From NCBI RefSeq assembly GCF_026013365.1, contig NZ_JAPDOE010000021.1, positions 1 to 52,852 on the forward strand: DNA of 52,852 nt, in the 5' to 3' direction. Below are positions 40,097-48,702 of the stretch, piece by piece. The DNA comes from Paenibacillus sp. LS1. Its GTDB lineage: Bacteria; Bacillota; Bacilli; Paenibacillales; Paenibacillaceae. The notes under the pieces are model-generated. The model worked only from the letters and a program-made list of their open reading frames with translations, was not told the origin of the DNA and did no database searches. Each line of letters opens with the position of its first letter. The first letter of the stretch is position 1. A program made the translations under genes and the position numbers.

Positions 40097-43000
40097 ATGA
40101 TTGACATGAGTCAGGAGTACAAGATGGGGATAGACAAGTCACTGGGGCAGTCAATTCGGAAATTTATCTCAGATTACGGAGTAAATGTACCATTGTTACT
40201 GGCTTCTGTTTGTGGTTATTATGAGAATCTCATTTCTGGAAGTGATACATCGTTTATTGAAGTGAACACTTCCGATGGAGAATCAATATCTCTACAGGTC
40301 CAAACGGACCAACAACTGCTGGTTGATGATTTTTTGAAGCAACGGTTGAATGACCCATTGTGGCAGCAGCATTGTACATCTGGGATAACCATTATGCTGA
40401 ATCTAGACCATATGATTTCGGATCGTTCCGATTACAGGAACACGATAACGATGGGAATTGTGGAAGAACAAGAACGGTTTTTAGTCACATACCAAACGCA
40501 ATCTGAGCACATAACTCATCATATGATCAAAAGAATGCATAGCCGATTACTGACCATCACCGAACAAATGATTAACCGCAAGTCTAGTTTGCTACGAGAC
40601 ATAGAACTCATTAGCGATAATGAAAAGCAGGAAATGGTGACTACCTTCAATAAAAGCAAAATTCCGTACGATCAAAATTCTACATTTATCGAGCTGTTTG
40701 AGTCCCAGGTAGACCAGAGCCCCGATTATATTGCTTTTGAATACAAAGGGGAGAAGATCACTTACAAAGACTTCAATGGAAGAGCCAATCGTATGGGGCA
40801 AAAGTTGCGAGAGATGGGAGCCAAACCGGATCACATCATTGGAATTATTACAGAACGTTCCATTTCAATGATGGTGGGGATTTATGGAATTCTGAAGTCA
40901 GGAGCAGCATATATGCCGCTAGATCCAGAACTGCCGGATCAGCGCATAAAATATTTACTGGAAAATAGTGGGACTATGGTCGTAGTAGCCGAGGATGCCT
41001 ACATTGACCGTATGCGCTCAATAACTTCTCATGAGATTTTACCCCTCTCTGTTGGTGATGAAGGAGATGAGAGCAATCTTGAACGGAGAAGCGAGCCTGA
41101 GAGCTTAGCCTACGTTATTTATACTTCTGGTACGACTGGGCTTCCCAAAGGGGTAATGGTTGAAAATCGAAACCTGGTTAATTTTACTCAATGGATGCTA
41201 CGGGATCAATTTACAGAATATGACATTGTTTTAGCCAAGACGACCTATGCTTTTGATTTATCGATATGGGAATTGTTTGTTGCTCCTTTAGCTGGTGCTA
41301 AGGTCATACTTTTACCCAAGGAAGATGAAAAAGAACCCTCTCGTATCATGGAAGCTATTAAGAAGTGTAATGTAACCCGTACCTCATTCGTCCCTTCCGT
41401 ATTAGAAGAATTTACGCTTGCAGCGGATTGGTCTGCCTTATCTTCGTTGACACGAATTGTACTATCAGGAGAAGCACTTCCACTTGCTTTGGCAGAGCGC
41501 TTTTACGCTGGTTCACAAGGTACGACCCAGCTAGTTAACTGTTACGGTCCTACAGAAGCAACGGTATTTGCAACATCTTTTGCCGTTCCGCTGAATGAAC
41601 CGTTAAGTGCTGTACATATTGGCAATCCGATTTCCAACACGACCATCTATATTATGAATGAGGATCGAATCTGTGGTGTTGGTATGGCAGGCGAACTGTA
41701 CATTGGTGGTGCAGGACTAACTAGAGGGTACATCAACAAGCCTGATCTAACGGCTGAACGTTTTTTGGATAATCCATATGTTCCAGGTGAAAAAATCTAC
41801 CGCACTGGTGACCTTGCCTGCTGGATGGAGGGAGGGACTCTCCAATATCTGGGTAGAATTGATGATCAGGTCAAAATTAGGGGGTACCGTATCGAACTTG
41901 CGGAAGTTACAAGCAAACTGCGTAGTCTGGAAAAGATCAGTAACGCGGTCGTTATCAAACGAGAAGATAGTAGCTACCCCTATTTATGTGGATACTTCGT
42001 GGCTGAAGAGGAAATGGAGAGTAATAGCATTAAACAAAAATTGGCCGAATTTTTGCCTAAATACATGATTCCTTCACATCTTATCCAAATGGATAAATTA
42101 CCTGTCACTTCTAATGGGAAACTGGACAAAAGAGCACTCCCGAAGCCGAATTTCGTGAGGTCGGCCAATTATGTTCCGCCAGCTGAGCCAGCAGAAATAC
42201 TGTTGACTGAAATTCTGCAAGAAGTGCTTGGATTACAGGCAGTTGGCATGACGGATCAATTTTTCGAACTTGGTGGTGATTCCCTGCGAGCAACTAGGCT
42301 GGTGAATCTTATAGAAAAACGGATGAGTTCAAAGCTTAGTATAAAAGATGTGTTTAATGCCCCAGTCGTGCAGGATTTGCTTCAAGTGATTTCTCAGTGC
42401 AAACAAGCATCTTCCGATGTGTTTCCATCACTGATCAGGGAACGATTGGATGTATACCCGATGAGTTATGCCCAAAAGCGTATGTTTGTTGTTCAGCAAA
42501 TGGATACGGAAAGCCTGGCTTATAATGTACCCTTTGCACTGAAAGTGAAGGGTAAGCTGGACGCTCAACATTTTGCAAAAGTACTTCAAATACTGCTTCA
42601 GCGTTATGAGATTCTCCGAACGAACTTTGCTTACGAAGAAGGAGAGTTTAGACAGATCATTAATCAAGATGCTGAACCAATTTTCACTATGCTTGATGGC
42701 AGCATGAAAGATTTTCCGCAGCTAGTCCAAAATTTTGTCCGTCCATTTGATCTAGGCAAAGCACCGCTCATGCGAGCAGGGATGATGTATGGAACAGATG
42801 ATGTAACATTGCTGTTATTTGACATTCATCACATTATTTTTGACGACGGCTCCAAAGCTTTACTATTACATGATATTGAACAATTATATAACGGCAATCT
42901 ATTGCCTCCGTTAGATTCACAATACAAAGACTACAGTCTTTGGCAAAACTCAAGAGACCTGCAAGTACAGGAAGAGTACTGGCTTGCTCAGTTTAATGAT

Positions 43001-46000
43001 GAGATTCCGGTTTTAAATTTGAAGACCGATTATCCTAGACCGATGCAGCAAAGTTATCGTGGTAGCAGTATCCTGGCCTATGTAGATGCTGAATTGCACC
43101 AACAGGTGAAACAGTGGAGCCAACACAGCAACACGACTCCATATATGTTGTTAATGAGCTGCTTTATGTATTTGCTGAATCGGTATAGCAGACAAGAAGA
43201 AGTAATCATTGGAAGCCCAATTGCTGGCCGTATCCATCCGGAAACTGAGCGCATGCTGGGCATGTTTGTGAACACGCTGGCCATCAAGGCAGAGTTTAGG
43301 GAGAAACAGACCTTTCGTGAACTATTGCAGCAGGTTCGGGAGAAATGTTTGGAAGCTTACGAACACCAAGAGTATCCCTTTGAACAGCTGGTTGAGAAAA
43401 GTGGTGTGGAACGTGATCCTTCACGTCACCCCATATTTGACGTCATGTTCGTGCTTCAGGACAATGTCCAGGCACCTGCATCCATAGGTGGATTTAAATC
43501 TGCTTTTGTTCCTTTACAGAGTGTTGCATCTTCTTTTGATCTCACGCTCAGTATTGAGGAAGGAGCCAATGGGTACGAGCTTCAATGGGAATATTGCCAA
43601 GATATTTTTAAGCAGTCATCTATTGCTCATTTGGCTGCCCATTTTGAAAGCGTACTAAAGCAGTGTCTGCAGTACCCAGACATGCCATTATCCTCAATGG
43701 ATTGGTTAAGTGCCGAAGAAAAAGAAACCGTACTTAACACCTTTAATGACAATGGTTTTCCCTTGCCCACGGAGGAAACATTAATCTCTTTATTCGAAGA
43801 TCGAGTTGAAAAGTCTCCAAACCAAATTGCTGTTGAATATGGTTCCGATTTTCTTACGTATGCCGATTTGAATAAAAGAGCCAATGCGGTAGCCAAACAA
43901 TTACGTACTTCAGGGGTGGTGCCCGATCAGATTGTTGGGCTTGCACTGGAGAGATGTACGGACATGATCGTTGGCATGCTTGGCATTCTGAAGGCAGGAG
44001 GAGCTTATCTACCTATCGATCCGAATTATCCGGTTGAACGCATGAAATACATGCTTCAAGACAGCTCCGTCACATGCGTTGTAACAGGCCCAGGGAGTGA
44101 GAAAATAACAGAGATTCTAAATGACAGGCATGCCATTCAACTTGAAAACTATCGGAACAAGGTAGAGAAAAATTTATCATCTGTGTCGAAGCCGAATCAC
44201 TTGGCGTATGTCATATATACTTCGGGCACAACGGGTAAACCCAAAGGCGTTATGATTGAGCATCTGCATGTGGTTAATCAAGCGATATGGCAAATGGCAG
44301 TGGGCAATTATGACGAGCATAGTGTGGTCATCCAGAAAACGACACATGTATTTGATGGATCTGTATGGGAGATATTCCCATGTCTGATTGCAGGGAGTAA
44401 ACTAAAGATTATCGATGATTCCCAGCATCAGGATCCGGAACAACTGCTTGAAATCATGCCGGGTAGTCACATTGCACTAATTCCTTCTATGCTGCGAATC
44501 ATTATGGAATATGCAGAAGAACAGAATAAAACGGATAAACTTCGAGCGGTAAAACAAATATATTTGGCAGCTGAGCCTGTGACTTCCGAGCTACTTCAAA
44601 AATTTGAGGAAATAACGGAAGGAGCATTGGATCGTCTAAGCAATCTCTATGGTCCTACAGAAGCAACGGTTACAGCAACTTCCTATTCATTCAAAAGGGG
44701 TAACCGCGCCCTGGCTTCCATTGGTAAACCTATTTTTAATACCCGCATATATATCCTGAACGACTTGCAGCTATGCGGAGTAGGTATTCCAGGTGAGCTT
44801 TGCATCGCAGGGGCAGGCGTGGCCAGAGGGTACATGAATTTGCCGGAACTCACGGAAGAGAAATTTGTGAAGGACCCTTTTCATGAAGATGGACGAATGT
44901 ATCGATCGGGCGATTTGGCGCGTTGGACCGATGATGGCAATATCGAATTCTTAGGCAGGATCGGAGAACAGGTTAAAATCCGGGGATTCCGCATCGAAGT
45001 CAGCGAAGTAGAGAGTAAGCTGAGAGAGATTGAAAATGTCCTCGATGCAGCTTGTATACCAATCAAAGTGAATGATGAGCTTTTTCTTGCCGGATATGTT
45101 GTGGGTGAAGAAATCGAAGGACCTACTTATATTCGTGAAGAGATAAGCAAAATGCTGCCTTCCTATATGGTGCCTTCGTATATCAAAGTGATTGCGCGAC
45201 TCCCATTAACGTCAAATGGCAAACTGGATAAACGTGCTCTACCTACACCTTACCTGGAGGATTCAATTTCGGTAAACGAGTTCCTGAACGAGACAGAAAG
45301 TACTGTTCAGCAAGCTTTCATGGAGGTTTTAGGTATCAACAAGGTTAGCCTGGATGATAGTTTTTTTGATCTGGGTGGTCACTCACTTCGCGCTATGCGA
45401 TTAATTAACAAGCTGGATAAAAGTTTAGGTCACCGATTAGCGATACGTGAGATTTTAATGGCCAGAACCGTTAGAAATATTGCAGGGTTATTCTCGGCAG
45501 TGAAACATTCAGATGTATACGATCCGATTGAATCTTTGGTAGAGAGAGATTGGTATCCCGTCAGTGCTGCTCAGAAAAGAATTTATATGATTCATGAAAT
45601 GCAGAGCAGTAACGTTACGTATAACATCCCTATGATGTTCAGGGCAAACAAACTGAATTTGCATCGACTGAAAACGGCATTGGATAGGTTATGCGAGCGA
45701 TACGAGCTAATGAGAACATCTTTCTCTATTGAAGATGGGGATGTCCGTCAGACCATCGCTGATCATGTCGATTGGGAATTATGGCATGACGACACAGAAC
45801 ATGAAACTGTACCAGGATTATTAGCCCAATTTGTTCAGCCTTTTAATCTGAATGAAGCTCCGCTGTGGAGAGTCGGCGTACATGAAATGTCGATGCAAGA
45901 AAGTCTGCTGATGATCGATATTCACCATATTATTTTTGACGCAGGTTCCAAGCATACGTTCATAAGTGATCTGCTGCATCTTTATAATGGGGATACTCTG

Positions 46001-48697
46001 CCAGAGCTCAAACTTCAATACAAAGATTATGCTGTTTGGGAACAACGCCATGATTTGCATAGACAGGAACAATACTGGCTGAACGAGTTTGCTGAAGAAT
46101 GTCCTGTTCTGGATCTGCAAACCGACTTCCCTCGCCCGCGTGAGCAAAGTCACAATGGCGATAGCCTTGATTTCTCTTTGGACAAAGAAACAAGTGAGCT
46201 CATTAAAGGTTTTGCCCGCCATCACGGAACGACTGAATATGCAGTCTTGATGTCAGTATTCATGCTTATCCTGAGTAGATACAGCAGACAAAATACGGTA
46301 GTGGTAGGTAGCCCAGTGTCAGGAAGAGTGCATCCAGAAACAGAGGATATGTTGGGCATGTTTGTTAACACCTTGCCTATCAAAGGAGAAATACAGCCTG
46401 AATATACTTTTGTCATGCTGCTGAAGCATGTCCAGGAGAAGCTTCTTGCTGCAGGGGAGAACCAGGAGTATCCGTTTGACCAGTTGGCGGATAACGTATC
46501 TTCCGAACGAGATCCATCGCGCAATCCGATCTTTGATGTTGTATTTGTATTTAACGATAAGCAATCGGAGCTGAGCGTGGAAGAGACCCGGTTGTTACCT
46601 GTTACGTTGGACAGTTTGTCTGCTACATTCGATCTGACTGTAAGCATGGCCGAAACGGATATCGGCTACAATCTCCATTGGGAGTATTGCACTGATCTGT
46701 TCGTCGAAGAAACAATAGTAAGAATGGCTAATCATTACCATGTAATGCTAAAGGCAGTACTGTCTCAGCCAGAAGAAGAGTTAGTGCTTCTTCCAATGCT
46801 GTCAGAACAAGAATATCAATGGATTTTGCAACAATTTAATGCAACGGACACGGTATATCCCTCTGACCGAAGCGTGGTAGATCTGTTCCATTCTCAGGCT
46901 GTATTGACTCCTGATCAGCTAGCTGTCGTGTCAGCCGAAGAGCAGTTGACATACCGTGAACTGGAGCTGCGTTCCACTCAGCTGGCAGAACAGTTACGGC
47001 GAGCGGGCGTGGAGCGCGGAGATTATGTGGGGATCATGGCAGAGCGGAATACACATACGATCACGGGGATTTTGGCGATTTTGAAGGTCGGAGCAGCGTA
47101 CATGCCGATTGATCCCAAATATCCAGATCAGCGAATAGCTTACATGCTGAAGGACAGTAGAGCCAAAGTAGTGCTTATCGGTGAAAAGAAACCACAAGCG
47201 CTGAAGGCCGCTGAAGTTATAACCTTGTCCATGCTGACATCCGAAGGAGCGCGGAAAAGAGTCGCTTCTCTGCCTGAAACCGTGGTGCAAGCAAAGGAAG
47301 AGGTCACGGGTGTAGACTGTCCTGTTCATGCTGATGACGTTGCTTATCTGATGTACACATCAGGAACGACGGGTGAACCGAAAGGGGTCATGGTCGAGCA
47401 CCGAAGCATTAATCGGCTGGTCAAAGAGACGAACTATGCTGATTTTACCGACGCCCGAATCCTGCAAACTGGTTCTTTATCATTTGATGCCTCAACGTTT
47501 GAGATATGGGGAGCTCTGCTTCATGGGGGGGCGCTGTTCCTGGTTGAAGAGGAAATATTGACTGATCCAGCAAGCCTAAAACAGGCTGTAAGTCACTACC
47601 AAATTAATACGATGTGGTTAACGGTATCCTTGTTTAATCATATCGTTGCTGAGCAAGTGGATGTATTTGACCCTGTCTCTCAATTGATCATAGGAGGGGA
47701 ACAGGTTTCATTCCAGCATATTCAGCATTTAAGAGAGGCGAACTCTAGCATTCGGATTGTTAACGGGTATGGTCCGACTGAAAGTACCACATTTGCAGTT
47801 ACCTTTGATATCGGTCAGGATATGACGATGCCAATCCCGATTGGTAAGCCGATTTCCAATACCCAAGTATATATTCTTGAAAACGAAGAACTATGCGGTA
47901 TAGGTGTACCAGGGGAGATTTGCATAGGGGGGGATGGCCTTGCAAGAGGTTATCTAAACCTGGAAGAACTAACCAAGGAACGGTTCAGGTCTCATCCAAT
48001 GCTTTCGGGAGGGCGTTTATACCATACAGGTGACCTTGGGAGATGGCGGGAAGATGGTAACATTGAATATCTTGGAAGAATGGATCAGCAGGTCAAAATT
48101 CGTGGCTTCCGAATTGAACTGGATGAAATTGTGGCCCATTTGCGATCCTGTCCTGGTGTTCAGAATGCGGTTGTTACGATAAGGCAGGATAACGATGAAA
48201 AGTTTCTATGTGGTTATCTTGTGGGTGATGATCAGCTGAACTTGTCACATGTAAGAAAACGCTTGGAAGAGGAACTGCCATCTTATATGGTGCCATCGCA
48301 TTTAGAACAGCTGGATAGTTTACCTCTAACACCTAACGGTAAGCTGGATCAAAAAGCATTACCTACGCCTGATTTTAGATCTAGCAGGGTCTACATTGCA
48401 CCTACCAATCCAATAGAGACAGTGATTACCGATGCAATCGGTACAATATTAGGCTTGGAGCAGGTTAGCATAGAAGATAACTTTTTTGAACTAGGGGGAC
48501 ATTCTCTCAAGGCAACCAAATTGGTGAATGCGATAGATCAGGCTCTTGGCGTCAGGCTTACACTACGGGATATTTTAGTGGAACGCACGGCAAAGAACCT
48601 GTCTGCACTGGTTAGTTCTAAGAAAGAGACTCAAGATTCGAATATTTCAGACTCAAACTACTCATATATCGCAGTGGCATTAGAAGAGGAGGACTAA
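40097..48697 (+). CDS. Nonribosomal peptide synthetase 1: C-lobe remnant, then A-T-C-A-T-C-A-T
   Basis: A 2866-residue synthetase with three modules. Residues 1-190 are a C-terminal half of a condensation domain with no HHxxxDG. Module 1: A about 195-690 (YTSGTTGLPKG, YRTGDLACW), T Ser729 in LGGDSLRA. Module 2: C with HHIIFDDG at 911-918, A about 1225-1725, T Ser1763 in LGGHSLRA. Module 3: C with HHIIFDAG from 1943, A about 2250-2745, T Ser2803 in LGGHSLKA. Codes by eye against GrsA: A1 DLWSVSCVF (unassigned), A2 DGWLLALVT (unassigned), A3 DAFWIGGTF, the classical valine code. All A domains keep core motifs. There is no terminal thioesterase; the chain passes to the next protein, whose gene starts 5 bases downstream. 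The remnant suggests this protein starts the chain. Confidence 0.96.
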   Translation: MIDMSQEYKMGIDKSLGQSIRKFISDYGVNVPLLLASVCGYYENLISGSDTSFIEVNTSDGESISLQVQTDQQLLVDDFLKQRLNDPLWQQHCTSGITIMLNLDHMISDRSDYRNTITMGIVEEQERFLVTYQTQSEHITHHMIKRMHSRLLTITEQMINRKSSLLRDIELISDNEKQEMVTTFNKSKIPYDQNSTFIELFESQVDQSPDYIAFEYKGEKITYKDFNGRANRMGQKLREMGAKPDHIIGIITERSISMMVGIYGILKSGAAYMPLDPELPDQRIKYLLENSGTMVVVAEDAYIDRMRSITSHEILPLSVGDEGDESNLERRSEPESLAYVIYTSGTTGLPKGVMVENRNLVNFTQWMLRDQFTEYDIVLAKTTYAFDLSIWELFVAPLAGAKVILLPKEDEKEPSRIMEAIKKCNVTRTSFVPSVLEEFTLAADWSALSSLTRIVLSGEALPLALAERFYAGSQGTTQLVNCYGPTEATVFATSFAVPLNEPLSAVHIGNPISNTTIYIMNEDRICGVGMAGELYIGGAGLTRGYINKPDLTAERFLDNPYVPGEKIYRTGDLACWMEGGTLQYLGRIDDQVKIRGYRIELAEVTSKLRSLEKISNAVVIKREDSSYPYLCGYFVAEEEMESNSIKQKLAEFLPKYMIPSHLIQMDKLPVTSNGKLDKRALPKPNFVRSANYVPPAEPAEILLTEILQEVLGLQAVGMTDQFFELGGDSLRATRLVNLIEKRMSSKLSIKDVFNAPVVQDLLQVISQCKQASSDVFPSLIRERLDVYPMSYAQKRMFVVQQMDTESLAYNVPFALKVKGKLDAQHFAKVLQILLQRYEILRTNFAYEEGEFRQIINQDAEPIFTMLDGSMKDFPQLVQNFVRPFDLGKAPLMRAGMMYGTDDVTLLLFDIHHIIFDDGSKALLLHDIEQLYNGNLLPPLDSQYKDYSLWQNSRDLQVQEEYWLAQFNDEIPVLNLKTDYPRPMQQSYRGSSILAYVDAELHQQVKQWSQHSNTTPYMLLMSCFMYLLNRYSRQEEVIIGSPIAGRIHPETERMLGMFVNTLAIKAEFREKQTFRELLQQVREKCLEAYEHQEYPFEQLVEKSGVERDPSRHPIFDVMFVLQDNVQAPASIGGFKSAFVPLQSVASSFDLTLSIEEGANGYELQWEYCQDIFKQSSIAHLAAHFESVLKQCLQYPDMPLSSMDWLSAEEKETVLNTFNDNGFPLPTEETLISLFEDRVEKSPNQIAVEYGSDFLTYADLNKRANAVAKQLRTSGVVPDQIVGLALERCTDMIVGMLGILKAGGAYLPIDPNYPVERMKYMLQDSSVTCVVTGPGSEKITEILNDRHAIQLENYRNKVEKNLSSVSKPNHLAYVIYTSGTTGKPKGVMIEHLHVVNQAIWQMAVGNYDEHSVVIQKTTHVFDGSVWEIFPCLIAGSKLKIIDDSQHQDPEQLLEIMPGSHIALIPSMLRIIMEYAEEQNKTDKLRAVKQIYLAAEPVTSELLQKFEEITEGALDRLSNLYGPTEATVTATSYSFKRGNRALASIGKPIFNTRIYILNDLQLCGVGIPGELCIAGAGVARGYMNLPELTEEKFVKDPFHEDGRMYRSGDLARWTDDGNIEFLGRIGEQVKIRGFRIEVSEVESKLREIENVLDAACIPIKVNDELFLAGYVVGEEIEGPTYIREEISKMLPSYMVPSYIKVIARLPLTSNGKLDKRALPTPYLEDSISVNEFLNETESTVQQAFMEVLGINKVSLDDSFFDLGGHSLRAMRLINKLDKSLGHRLAIREILMARTVRNIAGLFSAVKHSDVYDPIESLVERDWYPVSAAQKRIYMIHEMQSSNVTYNIPMMFRANKLNLHRLKTALDRLCERYELMRTSFSIEDGDVRQTIADHVDWELWHDDTEHETVPGLLAQFVQPFNLNEAPLWRVGVHEMSMQESLLMIDIHHIIFDAGSKHTFISDLLHLYNGDTLPELKLQYKDYAVWEQRHDLHRQEQYWLNEFAEECPVLDLQTDFPRPREQSHNGDSLDFSLDKETSELIKGFARHHGTTEYAVLMSVFMLILSRYSRQNTVVVGSPVSGRVHPETEDMLGMFVNTLPIKGEIQPEYTFVMLLKHVQEKLLAAGENQEYPFDQLADNVSSERDPSRNPIFDVVFVFNDKQSELSVEETRLLPVTLDSLSATFDLTVSMAETDIGYNLHWEYCTDLFVEETIVRMANHYHVMLKAVLSQPEEELVLLPMLSEQEYQWILQQFNATDTVYPSDRSVVDLFHSQAVLTPDQLAVVSAEEQLTYRELELRSTQLAEQLRRAGVERGDYVGIMAERNTHTITGILAILKVGAAYMPIDPKYPDQRIAYMLKDSRAKVVLIGEKKPQALKAAEVITLSMLTSEGARKRVASLPETVVQAKEEVTGVDCPVHADDVAYLMYTSGTTGEPKGVMVEHRSINRLVKETNYADFTDARILQTGSLSFDASTFEIWGALLHGGALFLVEEEILTDPASLKQAVSHYQINTMWLTVSLFNHIVAEQVDVFDPVSQLIIGGEQVSFQHIQHLREANSSIRIVNGYGPTESTTFAVTFDIGQDMTMPIPIGKPISNTQVYILENEELCGIGVPGEICIGGDGLARGYLNLEELTKERFRSHPMLSGGRLYHTGDLGRWREDGNIEYLGRMDQQVKIRGFRIELDEIVAHLRSCPGVQNAVVTIRQDNDEKFLCGYLVGDDQLNLSHVRKRLEEELPSYMVPSHLEQLDSLPLTPNGKLDQKALPTPDFRSSRVYIAPTNPIETVITDAIGTILGLEQVSIEDNFFELGGHSLKATKLVNAIDQALGVRLTLRDILVERTAKNLSALVSSKKETQDSNISDSNYSYIAVALEEED

Positions 48698-48702
48698 CAA
48701 TC

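Noticed and set aside
40097..48697. Terminal thioesterase or epimerase in NRPS 1
   Set aside because: The protein ends about 60 residues after the third carrier serine; no alpha/beta hydrolase or E-domain motifs are present. The GGDS carrier motif in module 1 is followed by a C domain, not an E domain.
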